From NCBI GenBank assembly GCA_030407315.1, contig JALQPE010002345.1:62001-126000 (forward strand): DNA of 64,000 nt, in the 5' to 3' direction. The notes beneath the pieces are model-generated. The model did no database searches. It was not told the origin of the DNA and saw only the letters and a program-made list of their open reading frames with translations. Source of the DNA: Asparagopsis taxiformis. Its lineage: Eukaryota; Rhodophyta; Florideophyceae; Bonnemaisoniales; Bonnemaisoniaceae. The position numbers and the translations under genes are program-made. This document shows, one piece after another, positions 21,101 to 29,152 of this stretch; position 1 is the stretch's first letter; each line of letters starts with the position of its first letter.

Positions 21101-21375
21101 GCTTCGGTTAGTGTGGATTCGTCGGGGAGGATTCGACCTTGATGGACAATGCATTGCGGAACGCCGTGGAAGAGGTCTGGTGGACAGGTTTCGAGCACCT
21201 TTTCACAGAGATGCTTGACGGTTATGGAGGGCGTACAGCTGATGGAGTGATCGCCTGAAAAGGGAACGCGAACTGTGACGGAAATTTGGTCGTTCATGTT
21301 GTGCTGACGGGATGAGGCATTTGTTGTAGAAGAAGGTTGACGGAGGCGACGGAGGGAGCGAAAGAAATTTCGCAT
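18112..21375 (-). CDS. Ubiquitin-like domain protein, BAG6/Scythe-like
   Basis: An N-terminal ubiquitin-like domain starts at the Met encoded at 21297 (MNDQISVTVRVPFSGD) and ends near GAVLHLMRK. It is followed by a histidine-rich run, long low-complexity acidic and Ser/Ala/Gln-rich regions, and a central helical block around WEYIRDQCVHSLPSD. The C-terminal part has a charged helical segment (SESQQQALENTARENAVLYL) and ends in DPDFNRQAFPDAAARFSR. One N-terminal Ubl followed by long disorder resembles BAG6/Scythe, which guards hydrophobic clients for tail-anchored insertion or degradation. No BAG domain could be identified with certainty. ATGs at 21375 and 21297 are both possible; the second starts the Ubl directly and may be the true one. 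The open frame upstream begins only at GTG. Confidence 0.7.
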   Translation of the reverse strand: MRNFFRSLRRLRQPSSTTNASSRQHNMNDQISVTVRVPFSGDHSISCTPSITVKHLCEKVLETCPPDLFHGVPQCIVHQGRILPDESTLTEASITNGAVLHLMRKPISPDRNPQPANPSENAHHHHENHDRDHHHHHHHHHANVVFGHIAYDGRMQLADVQSVLASVLQALGFSRRAVQAGSSSGAAVALSNQSTVERSGASLAMVNVAWSDARSAIRSLRRDQSAAPIPELSASNPATALVAGDSNHRIVRRASGIAADTLFPSLAAMLRQLANQIEHASPSQISPDERREQDERLLESMGSVSTALTSATALISTLMPDSEPEPRDFEILRRFNSDDPPPPLPDLSFMSQPAQSSDAQAPDSDNTGSEDAPPAETTSRGDTSTGNTDGADANTTREEQSPAVNVDNSSGDMVTENVTVSVHLQPDVDGVASTVQDSFVERQQREQSGLAHSARPEANVARPIGETGNASSARRARRTANQSSWEQESNADFVIRLVAFYFNSLIDVDTPEDVFPQTEGETAASVLQSVYASHRMPEPENVCLQALLELMNCLTPAQFHAVCRGDFRPLSAVQDFMWEYIRDQCVHSLPSDQATDDVDVYKLFVELVCESLHEFIHVVETADCDIAAEQLGYEVGRNFDFCSHVMHAVEHKAYDFIHIFEKNGGGSRDDFAQRLRSWLIEAFGDVATIMMSCLELGWNDFMNVLRKAIHEVGVSIVGSQYSVIFPFIGNLFTTRATNCHHLTVANTTANRQSDSQDRDPDNNSRQDRAADPSFNGASARQNYRAAHSPSSAPPPADSNRDSSQAAAENAASDSMNLQSNQAASAAADDPNQPLNSMDPDLDDDDMDELAAELGSEYGSEPDDEPEAPRQEDSSDFEQMVRELQSEVPPTSGRTPGAFAANQSAPNVRRPMGFASALSQSANGIGGISSRLGAASTMFPNMSSFSSQASAPLSGGLPRTGARSSDEFDAVFGMRQGAKWRRVVQEDERRMQSSRRAPLSRGYRGEQKQVPVLDVESARKHAVEAVREVSREARLSESQQQALENTARENAVLYLREFESALEGRLATDPDFNRQAFPDAAARFSRTF

Positions 21376-21795
21376 ATATGGTGGTGGTGTGATAAAAGCG
21401 CGGTGACGCTGAGCTGAGTTGAGGATGTCGGCAGAGGTTGCTGAGCGGTGCGATGTGTTGCAGCGGCTCAAGTGTAGTGTAGTGATGCCGAGTGGGCGGC
21501 AGCGCTGCACAACGAATGATGTGCTTTCAGTTGGTTCCAGAAGGCGTAGAGCGTCATGCGCTGAGAGCTCAATCCTAATTTGCTTTTAAATTAGCGGCAC
21601 GCGCCCGCGATGCACTCATTGGTCCAATTGGTCCTACCCGTCGGTAGCTGCGGCTACTCGACCGATCAAACTGTTTGATACTTGCATGGCACGAAAAGAA
21701 ACGCAATGCATATCTTTACAAGAGTCGTCACTCGACCAACTACATACGCTACGCCATCACTGTTACAAATACGATACACCCAAACTCCAACTCTA
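21376..21795. other. Intergenic spacer
   Basis: This spacer holds the promoter side of the Ubl gene and the 3' side of the next minus-strand gene. Small open frames are unconvincing. No RNA gene or repeat is apparent. Confidence 0.45.
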
Positions 21796-23925
21796 CTATC
21801 CGGCATAAACGCTCGCACGATAGGCACGCGCTTCTTCCGCTGGGAATGCCCTCTGCGTAGTTTGACGCCCGTGATCGACAAAGTACTGGCGTCCATCCTC
21901 GTCCTCCATGCGTTCCCAATCTGGCGGTAACCACAGGCTTTCTTGTGTGTACCGATGAGCAAAGTAGTATCTGGAACTGCTCGGATCCTCAATAGCTACC
22001 CATGCGTCATCATCGCCATCCTCTTCATACGCATCCTCTGGCGGCGGTTCAATCAACCGCTGAGATGCTGTCAATGCATCCTCCGTTGTAGTTCGACTTC
22101 CTGTGACGTACCCGTCGTCCGAATATGCCGAAAACACTACCGATCCAATTTCCACTCCCCCATCCCCTGTACCAATGCTACCCACGCTCTTCCCGCTCTT
22201 CGATCGAGACGATCGTAAATGTCCAGAGCTCCCTTCTTGCGCCCGTTCAGAATCACCGACCTTCAAATGTTCAAATTCTGGCCACGGACTGTCCTTGCCA
22301 CCTTCTGGTGTTCTCACTTCTACCAACTCTTCATACCTCACACCACCGCTGCTCGCGTCTGGCGGCAGATCCAACTGCACACCATACGATCTCTCATTCA
22401 ATGCATTCGCAGATTGCGCATAATGAACTCTTTGAGTCTGATACCCACTGTCCTGTATCGACGCAATATGTGCGCTGTGCTCGTGCGAAACTTGAGGCGA
22501 CGTACCCGACGAATCTGAGCCACCGTCCGAAGCCGATTCGGTTACAGAGGAATTATACCGGCCATTATTCCAGTTGCTCTTTCCGTAATTTCTTGCCTCA
22601 AACTCTTGTACTCTCGCCTGGATTGACGTCTGCTCTACGTTACTTGTTGAATCACGCGTGGGCGCAGCTTCTGATACCACTTCTGTGACAAAGTCGGCGC
22701 TGACGCCAGCAGATTGGATCGAGAGCTCAGTTGGAACGGCTGCAGAGGGCATGCGAGCTTCGGGCGAGCGCGGCAGTTTCACCCAGGGTTGCAATTTTCT
22801 CGAGTCGAGATCGACGTCTAACGGGTAAATCACGCCGTTTACGTTGACAAGGTCGGCACCTGGCAGTTGTGAAAATTGCGGAATATTGCGAAGCAGCACT
22901 TTTCCTCTGATGACGCCTTTGTAATTGGCTAAGGGCACTTTGAATTTGGTGGGAACGTCCATCCATCCGTCGGATACCTTTGAAAAGAGCATACGAACTG
23001 GAAGAGCACCAACACCAATCTCCTCGGTTCGATTGCGCGCGACTTGACGATGAACGGAGAAGAAGATCTTGAGGGAAGTTGAACCGGACGCAGAGGAACT
23101 GAGCATATCCTGCAGGGTGACGTCGCGTTGGAGTGCAGGCTGAGCGGAGAAGCGAGGCTCGGTCTCCGAACGTTTCTCGGTGCAAGTATAATAGCCGTCC
23201 TCAAAGCCGTGTAGACCAAATTCCAAGTAGATAAGCTTGACATCAAACTTGTACGCCTCTGGATAATCGGAGAGCTTCATATCTGTAAGATGTGCACAGA
23301 CGGTTTGCACGTTGAGCATTGTGATATTGCACATGACATTGCCGTACCATGTCTGGCGATCCTTTGTCATAATAGAAAGATCGAGTGCTTGACAACCACG
23401 GGCGATTGAATCGAGGGGAAGATCGGCAGAGCCCCACTCCACATCACCGTAGGGGCTGCGTTCAGAGAGTGTAACGGTGAGGTGTTGTTTATGGAGTTTG
23501 TATCCAAACTCTGTTTCGTAGACAAAGGCGGCGGAGGGCTGAACGGTCGAGACGGAAGCGGCATCCTGGGAGCGGATGGAGTCGTCGCGTTCGATGGAGA
23601 GATCGCTGCTGGAATGGGAAGGTTTAGGGGAGTTGCGGGTACGGATAGTGGAGGTGTCTATTCGCCAGACGGGTTCGACATCGGCGGCATAGACGTCTGT
23701 TTCTGCGTACCAACTCTTGCCAAACTCGAAGGAGAGGAAGACGGGGCGAGCTTCTGCGACGCGAAGGGAAGCGCGGATATTGGAAATGTTAACATGAAAG
23801 GTATCGACGGCGGTTATGGGCTGTTCATCGGGGAGCACTTCCATGCGCACCTTCTTCTTGACGCGGGGGCGACTGTTGAGGGGCGGGGAAGCGGGGTCGA
23901 TTTCGGCGGGATTTGGCGGCGCCAT
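21796..23925 (-). CDS. C2-like (NT-C2 type) and WW domain protein
   Basis: The 709-residue protein opens with a short basic leader. A beta-rich region of about 360 residues follows (from FHVNISNIRASLRVAEARP through MSDYPEAYKFDVKLIYLEFG and PLANYKGVIRGKVLLRN), resembling the N-terminal C2 domain of EEIG/EHBP-type proteins. The middle, about residues 380-630, is low-complexity and Ser-rich. The C terminus carries one good WW motif (DAWVAIEDPSSSRYYFAHRY...LWLPP) directly followed by a second WW-like segment (DWERMEDEDGRQYFVDHGRQTT). The second lacks the usual second Trp. WW domains bind proline motifs and C2 domains bind lipids or partners, so an adaptor role at membranes or the cytoskeleton is inferred. 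The C2 assignment is weaker than the WW assignment. Confidence 0.65.
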   Translation of the reverse strand: MAPPNPAEIDPASPPLNSRPRVKKKVRMEVLPDEQPITAVDTFHVNISNIRASLRVAEARPVFLSFEFGKSWYAETDVYAADVEPVWRIDTSTIRTRNSPKPSHSSSDLSIERDDSIRSQDAASVSTVQPSAAFVYETEFGYKLHKQHLTVTLSERSPYGDVEWGSADLPLDSIARGCQALDLSIMTKDRQTWYGNVMCNITMLNVQTVCAHLTDMKLSDYPEAYKFDVKLIYLEFGLHGFEDGYYTCTEKRSETEPRFSAQPALQRDVTLQDMLSSSASGSTSLKIFFSVHRQVARNRTEEIGVGALPVRMLFSKVSDGWMDVPTKFKVPLANYKGVIRGKVLLRNIPQFSQLPGADLVNVNGVIYPLDVDLDSRKLQPWVKLPRSPEARMPSAAVPTELSIQSAGVSADFVTEVVSEAAPTRDSTSNVEQTSIQARVQEFEARNYGKSNWNNGRYNSSVTESASDGGSDSSGTSPQVSHEHSAHIASIQDSGYQTQRVHYAQSANALNERSYGVQLDLPPDASSGGVRYEELVEVRTPEGGKDSPWPEFEHLKVGDSERAQEGSSGHLRSSRSKSGKSVGSIGTGDGGVEIGSVVFSAYSDDGYVTGSRTTTEDALTASQRLIEPPPEDAYEEDGDDDAWVAIEDPSSSRYYFAHRYTQESLWLPPDWERMEDEDGRQYFVDHGRQTTQRAFPAEEARAYRASVYAG

Positions 23926-23960
23926 GAGGGCGGACGACAGCGGTTGGTGGGAGTGGGGGC

Positions 23961-24000
23961 GGGACGGGATGGGACGGGATGGGATGGGATGGGGTGGGTT
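23961..24000. repeat. Pentanucleotide microsatellite (GGGAT/GGGAC)
   Basis: Eight five-base units alternate between gggac and gggat, decaying at the end to ggggt. They lie about 40 bases upstream of the C2-WW protein start. Confidence 0.85.
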
Positions 24001-24295
24001 TGGAGCGAAACAAGAGTGGGTTGGGCTAGACAGGGCAGAAGAAACGAGCAGGTTGTGTTGGGTTGCCGAGCACGTCGTGTGTGTGTGTTGGATGGTGAGC
24101 GGTGTTGGCGAACTCGAGATGAATTGCGAGTAAATTTATGGGGGGTGATGACGGTTTGCGTGCGAGAGAACACTGGGTGCATGCGGATTGGCGCAGAGAC
24201 GAGGCAATGGCAAATGTTGATTCGCGGCACTATGACGAAATGGGCAATTTGGAATGGAAACCGACAGACCTAAATGGGCGGTAATATTTGTGGTG

Positions 24296-24328
24296 GTCCG
24301 GTGCGGTGTGGTGCGGTGTGGTGCGGTC
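24296..24328. repeat. Pentanucleotide microsatellite (GGTGC/GGTGT)
   Basis: Five-base units ggtgc and ggtgt alternate to give a ten-base higher-order period. The array sits between minus-strand genes. Confidence 0.8.
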
Positions 24329-24647
24329 TGCTGCTGTTGGAATGGCGGGCGCGCCGTGGGCTGTCGCAACTCGTGCAAACTATCGGACTGACATTGGAAG
24401 ATGATGTCAGGTCGATGGTGTTCCACGTCACGGAAGCGCAAATCACACGCCTTTATTTTCTCGCAACAAATCCAAACCGATGCCGTACAGCGCGACCTCC
24501 GTCCTTACAGCATGTCACATCCATCTTGCTTCAAAACCCTCGCAACAACCAACAGCCGCATTGGATGCATTGTAACGCTCGCGCAACCCACCGACATCAA
24601 AGGAAAGCATACTTGACTTGCAAACTTTCATTGGATGCACCTTGCAT

Positions 24648-25379
24648 TCAACAAAATTCCCCATCATTAAAGCTCAGCGATGATCCCAACAGCAGCTCAT
24701 CCTCACAATCCTCAACAGACGCCGCGCTGTCCTCTTTGCGCAAACAAAACTCAAATCTCCAATTCTCCCCTCCATCACCCTCACCAAACAGCCCTCTCGA
24801 CCAATTACCCATCCCTCCTTTGTCCACCTCTCTCGAACACAGCGATTCACCATCATCCTCCGCCGCAGTAGCCGCCGTCGCGCGTCCGGGGCTCTCGACC
24901 GTAAGCGAGGCCTGCGAGTCGTCCTCGTTCACCGCAGCATGTCCAGTGGCCGCATCATCGCGCGTCATGAATCGGTCGAATGAAATGCCCCCCAGCTGTT
25001 CGTCGCACCCCCAATAGCGCACGCCAGCCGCGTCTGAAAGATCTTGGTGAAGAAACGGCACGAGCGTCGTTGCGGTCGTAGCCGCATCTGAAGTCGGATC
25101 GTGCGTCGGGACGTCGTCCGACGACGCGTGCATAGCTCCAGACGCTTGCTTCTTACGACGCGGAATGCGCGTGTGGCTGCTGCGATGTAGGGTGTTCCAG
25201 GCGGCGAGTCGCTGTTGGGCGCGCCGCTTTCGATACGGCCAACGAGCGATTCCGTGCCGTCGTAGTACTTTGGCGATGGTTGGACGCGACACACCGAGTG
25301 CGGTTGCTGCCTCTGCGACGGGTAAATCGTACACTTTCTCGCAGTCTTGCAATGTGAGCGGTGTTTGTCGATTGGCCAT
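24648..25379 (-). CDS. RWP-RK domain transcription factor
   Basis: The 243-residue protein starts with an RWP-RK domain at about residues 8-60. LTLQDCEKVYDLPVAEAATALGVS forms the helix-turn-helix-like part and IARWPYRKRRAQQRL carries the signature RWPxRK. RWP-RK proteins regulate nitrogen responses and gamete or egg-cell identity in plants and algae. The remaining 180 residues are acidic and low in complexity, as expected for an activation or interaction region. There is no PB1 or NIN-like N-terminal extension. The protein therefore resembles the short RKD-like class, here with the domain at the extreme N terminus. The target and trigger cannot be inferred. The ATG at 25379 begins just before the domain. 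Confidence 0.9.
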   Translation of the reverse strand: MANRQTPLTLQDCEKVYDLPVAEAATALGVSRPTIAKVLRRHGIARWPYRKRRAQQRLAAWNTLHRSSHTRIPRRKKQASGAMHASSDDVPTHDPTSDAATTATTLVPFLHQDLSDAAGVRYWGCDEQLGGISFDRFMTRDDAATGHAAVNEDDSQASLTVESPGRATAATAAEDDGESLCSREVDKGGMGNWSRGLFGEGDGGENWRFEFCLRKEDSAASVEDCEDELLLGSSLSFNDGEFC

Positions 25380-25758
25380 TTTCGGGCGGTGCTGTGCTCG
25401 TTGCAGACGACTGTGGCGAGACGAGATGGACGGACATGGCGGAGAGCGCTGAGCGAATGCGGCGGAGCAAAGTAGCGTGCGTGGATGAAGCGAAACGAGG
25501 TCGTCGGCGAGACATTTTGATGCCCTGCGCAGAGACAGTTGGTTGCGTTTTTCGCTTGAGGGTTACGTCATGATGGTTGAGTGCTACTTGTAGACGAGTA
25601 CGAGGGCCAGACGGCGAATTGATGTGAAAAAAAGGTCGTACTCGATGACAATACTGGACAGCTGACCAAGTTGTACTATCAAGTATATACGACGGTGAGA
25701 TGCGTACAGTCCAAGTTTTTTGATTCAAAACAAACTATTGTTGCTGTTTATCGATGGT
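25380..25758. other. Intergenic spacer
   Basis: This spacer lies between the RWP-RK gene start and the 3' end of the next minus-strand gene. Nothing beyond shadow open frames is visible. Confidence 0.4.
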
Positions 25759-26304
25759 TTACGAAACTACAAAGTCGCTACCAAACGTCTGTTTGAGTTT
25801 ATCAAACTGCTCGACGGCGCCATGCAGATAATTTCCGGGGCCGATAGACGGATCCCACATTAGCAGGCAACTGAGCATGAGCGCGTCATTCTCGTCTTTA
25901 AAACGCATGACGTGGAGATCATGGCCGCCCATCTTTGCCTTTTCCGTCGACAGCGTGACGCGTTTCACCTTGCTCGTGTTGATATGGCATTCAAACGTTT
26001 TATCGGCGCTTGCAATGGTGAGATAATCGCCCTTTGTAGGAACTGAAAAGGTGCTAATATTGTAGTCGAAACGACCGATGGTCTCCAAAACGGCGCCGTT
26101 GGATATGCAAATGAAACGAATGGTACCGAGATCTTTAGCGGCCTCCACCACGCTTTGGACTGACGTAGTGGCGGTCGTCATATGCGGTGTGCCGCGCACG
26201 CGGTGCATCCGAGGAGCGAGGGGACCAACATGCGCGCGTGATGATTTTGCAATGGCGGCACGCGGGCGCGATGTAGCCAACGGCAGGGCGCTAATGAAAG
26301 CCAT
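25759..26304 (-). CDS. Small conserved-looking protein, probable plastid or mitochondrial precursor
   Basis: From the ATG at 26304 the frame gives 181 residues. A leader rich in R, A and S (MAFISALPLATSRPRAAIAK) looks like an organelle transit peptide. The rest, from TTATTSVQSVVEAAKDLGTIRF, forms one compact alpha/beta domain of about 125 residues with alternating strands (FICISNGAVLETIGRF, YLTIASADKTFECHIN, VMRFKDENDALMLSCLL). It may be related to small cyanobacterial or haem-handling proteins, but I cannot name the family with confidence. The open frame continues upstream of this ATG through an intergenic pentamer array, which argues that the longer reading is not real. Confidence 0.6.
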   Translation of the reverse strand: MAFISALPLATSRPRAAIAKSSRAHVGPLAPRMHRVRGTPHMTTATTSVQSVVEAAKDLGTIRFICISNGAVLETIGRFDYNISTFSVPTKGDYLTIASADKTFECHINTSKVKRVTLSTEKAKMGGHDLHVMRFKDENDALMLSCLLMWDPSIGPGNYLHGAVEQFDKLKQTFGSDFVVS

Positions 26305-26896
26305 GTGAAGAGGAGATGTAGGGGCGAATGCGCGATCGATCGATCGGGAATGACGCGACGCGACACGACGCAATATCGAAGCAAGTGTAGCGCGTGTCGG
26401 TTGGCTGTGTTTGACGCACGTTATGATACGCAGCTTACAATGTAAGTTACATGCGGCGCGACGCAACGCGCGACGCGACGCGACGCGATGCGAAACGACA
26501 CGATGCGATGCGATGCGATGCACGGCAAACAACAATTGAATTGCAGCAGTTGGCTGCATACAGCAGCAGTAGTGTGCAATAACAGACATGTGTCGCGTGC
26601 CAATCGACGCGTTCTCCATCTCGTGCGCTCCCTCGCTTGCTTGCATCTCAAGTGCCTCCTTGATTTTCGCGCTTCCAGCCGCCAACTTTGCGTCGCCCAA
26701 CCGTTCCGGGCGCGTCCGTTCCAGTCAACTGTTGCTGCAAATCGTCCGACTCAAATTCACCACACTCGCACTTGACATTTTCCTGTCAGTCGCTTCGCAT
26801 CGCTTGAAAAATTTTCAATCCATGCATCCATTCCGCGCAATCTATTCCAGTCTTTACGCCCCAACGCGCTCAGCCATGCCCCCCTGAGCTCGTCGC
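26305..26896. other. Divergent intergenic region with pentamer-rich DNA
   Basis: This region lies between a minus-strand gene and the plus-strand ABHD17-type gene. It holds a long imperfect five-base array (26459-26525) and a smaller cluster near 26350-26371. The initiating regions of both genes must lie here. Confidence 0.5.
26459..26525. repeat. Imperfect pentanucleotide array (CGACG/CGATG)
   Basis: About a dozen five-base units read gcgac, then gcgat, with a few interruptions. A smaller cluster of gacgc units lies near 26351-26371. Confidence 0.8.
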
Positions 26897-28032
26897 ATGC
26901 TGATGCACACCTCCTTCTCTATGTGCGCCTCTATTTCAAAGCTTGTGTTCGCCGCACAGCAAAACGTCTCGTACAACCTGGGTCCAGACCGTACCACCCT
27001 CGGATTTGTGGAAAATGAACGATTGTCTCTTGCGAATCCCCCGCTTACCTGGACCCCCGCCATCTGGCTGCACACTTCTAGAGGTGTTCGTATTCCTGCC
27101 GCCTTTTTGAAGAGAAAGGATGCTTCACAGACGGTTCGTTTCTCCACACACACACACCGCCACCTCTCTCGATCCCACTCCCTCCGTTGACACCCCCGCT
27201 TCCGTCTCGTCCCCTCATGTCAGATTCTCTTTTCTCACGGCAACGCCGAAGATTTGGGCCACTCATTGCAGTACGCCGAAATGCTTCGTTCCAGACTCAA
27301 CGTAAACGTATTCGTCTACGAATACTCCGGATACTCCCATTCCGAGTACATCAAACCAAATAAACCTTCCGTGGCAGTCAAACCGTCCGAAGACAATCTG
27401 TACGCAGATATCGAAGCCGCCTACCAGTATCTAACAAACCAGCACATTCATCCGCGCAACATCATTGTGTTCGGCAGAAGTCTCGGTTCCGGCCCTAGCT
27501 GCCACCTCGCCGCCCGACACAACGTCGGCGGTTTAGTGCTTATTTCCGCGCTAACTAGCATTCTACGGGTACCGCTCCCATGGTTACGCATCACAATTCC
27601 GGGTGATATGTTTGTATGTCGTTCGTTCCGCAGCACTTGTCCCACTAAACCGACCGCTCTGCTAACCGTTCAACCAAACTTTATCGTGCACATCTCGCAA
27701 AGGTCAATATCGACAAAATGAAGCACATCAGATGCCCCGTGCTTTGCGTCCATGGCATGCAAGATCAGGTTACACCCTTCAAACACGCTCAAGCGCTCTT
27801 TAAAGCAGCACCTGCAAAGAGCTTTGCCCCATACTGGCATCCAAAGGCCGGCCACAATGACCTGGAGCTCTTGGATTGGGACACTGTCTGTCTATACTAC
27901 GAAGACTTTCTCAGAGCTTTACAGACCAACCAGCTTCCCTATGCGGACGTCGCTCCAATCAGTGAACGCCGCTGGAAAGAGCGTCTACAAAAAATTTTGC
28001 TCAAACCGCTAACGCGCTGTCGCAACGAATAA
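26897..28032 (+). CDS. ABHD17-like alpha/beta hydrolase (candidate protein depalmitoylase), three exons
   Basis: The gene is best read as exons 26897-27133, 27224-27613 and 27703-28032, giving 318 residues. Joining them restores family landmarks: SHGNAED after the first intron and the block DMFVNIDKMKHI across the second. Catalytic residues fit as Ser in FGRSLGSG (about residue 165), Asp in HGMQDQV (about 229) and His in AGHNDLEL (about 259). ABHD17 enzymes remove palmitate from membrane-associated signalling proteins. The exact substrate here is unknown. The N-terminal segment MLMHTSFSMCASISKLVF contains a Cys but not the full cysteine cluster of animal ABHD17. The start could be the ATG at 26897 or the one two codons later. 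Its stop lies 4 bases from the stop of the convergent aldolase gene. Confidence 0.85.
27134..27223 (+). other. Spliceosomal intron 1 of the ABHD17-like gene
   Basis: The 90-base intron begins gttcgt and ends tgtcag. Removal keeps the frame and creates the family motif LFSHGNAEDLG. Confidence 0.85.
27614..27702 (+). other. Spliceosomal intron 2 of the ABHD17-like gene
   Basis: The 89-base intron begins gtatgt and ends gcaaag. Removal joins ITIPGDMF to VNIDKMKHIRCPV, which lines up without gaps with the equivalent family segment. Confidence 0.85.
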
Positions 28033-28036
28033 ATTA

Positions 28037-29152
28037 CTATACTCCCTTGGGATCTTCGCCGCTTCGCCAGCCACGAAAGCCTTCATCTAACGTCTTCCTC
28101 GTGCTGGTCGACGGATGGACGCCCGAGAACTGCCCGAGCTGCGCACGGCCATTTGCGGCTGCAAGCTGAGTCGCAGACTGCATTGCGGCCGCTACGTTGT
28201 CCTTGTTGCCAGCCCACAGGTTCATTGGTGACGTTTGTAAGGCTCTTCCGTATGAAAAGGAGAGACTCCAGGGCACACCGCCCTCGCTATCCGCCAATAT
28301 GTTTAGTGCATTTAGATTTTCCGTTGCTTGAGCTTCGCTCATTCCACCCGATAAAAACATAATACCCGGCACTTGTTCGGGTACACATTCTTTCATTACA
28401 TCCAACGTGACGCGTGCAATCTGTTCGGCCGACGTGGTATGACGATCTGGACTGCTTGCACCAGACATGATCATCAATGGCTTCAGCAATGTGCCTTCCA
28501 ATAAAACGCCCTCTTTGTCGAGCGCTTCATAGCACGCGGTTATGACACGTTTGGCTACATCTGCAGACACTGCCTGGGAATGTTGTCCGTCCATCAATAT
28601 TTCCGGTTCTACAATTGGCACCAAGCCAGCAGTTTGAGCGATTTTAGCGTACTTGGCCAACGTGTCGGCGTTCTCTTCTACAACGGCTTGTGACGGTAGA
28701 TTGTTGTCTACATCTATTTTCAATGCAGATCGCCACTTTGCAAATCGTGCACCATCCTTGAAGTATTGCTGGCACCTCCCGAGGAGTCCATCAAGACCAG
28801 ATGTGTACGTTTCACCGGGAGAATCCACTACTGGTTTCAAACCTGTGTCAACTTTAATACCTGCTAGAATTTGTTTATCTGCCAATATCTCCAGGAAGCG
28901 CTTCCCATTGCTGTCAGATTGGTACAGTGTTTCATGGAAGAGAATGATCCCAGAGAGAGCGTTTTCAGTGCCTTCGGCACAGATGAGAATCTCCCGAAAA
29001 GAGCGTCTGTTTTCTTCCGTGTTTTCAAGGCCGATTGCCGCGAAACGCTTTCCGATTGTTCCGACACTTTCGTCAGCAGCGATGATTCCACGTCCACGGC
29101 TAGCAAGACGGAGTGCATTGGTCTTCAGGAGATCATCGTAGGAGTCTGTCAT
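28037..29152 (-). CDS. Fructose-bisphosphate aldolase, class I
   Basis: This enzyme cleaves fructose 1,6-bisphosphate in glycolysis, or runs in reverse for gluconeogenesis and the Calvin cycle. The 371-residue protein begins with the family hallmark GRGIIAADESVGTIGKRF and contains KVDTGLKPVV, VPIVEPEILMDG and the Schiff-base lysine in GTLLKPLMIM (about residue 225). It also has FLSGGMSEAQATENLNALN and FSYGRALQ. There is no transit peptide, so a cytosolic enzyme is likely. The C terminus ends PKGV and lacks the terminal Tyr that many class I aldolases use in catalysis; a TAG stop takes its place. The stop codon sits 4 bases from the convergent ABHD17-like gene, so the transcripts probably overlap. 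Confidence 0.97.
   Translation of the reverse strand: MTDSYDDLLKTNALRLASRGRGIIAADESVGTIGKRFAAIGLENTEENRRSFREILICAEGTENALSGIILFHETLYQSDSNGKRFLEILADKQILAGIKVDTGLKPVVDSPGETYTSGLDGLLGRCQQYFKDGARFAKWRSALKIDVDNNLPSQAVVEENADTLAKYAKIAQTAGLVPIVEPEILMDGQHSQAVSADVAKRVITACYEALDKEGVLLEGTLLKPLMIMSGASSPDRHTTSAEQIARVTLDVMKECVPEQVPGIMFLSGGMSEAQATENLNALNILADSEGGVPWSLSFSYGRALQTSPMNLWAGNKDNVAAAMQSATQLAAANGRAQLGQFSGVHPSTSTRKTLDEGFRGWRSGEDPKGV

Larger units (their letters stand above)
23926..24647. other. Intergenic region with two pentamer arrays
   Basis: About 720 bases hold two short tandem arrays with five-base periods (23961-24000 and 24296-24328) and otherwise no gene. The arrays lie close upstream of the C2-WW gene start. 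Confidence 0.55.

Noticed and set aside
26305..26700. N-terminal extension of the small plastid-type protein
   Set aside because: The added residues come from the intergenic pentamer array (HRVASHRV-type), so the longer reading is unlikely to be real.
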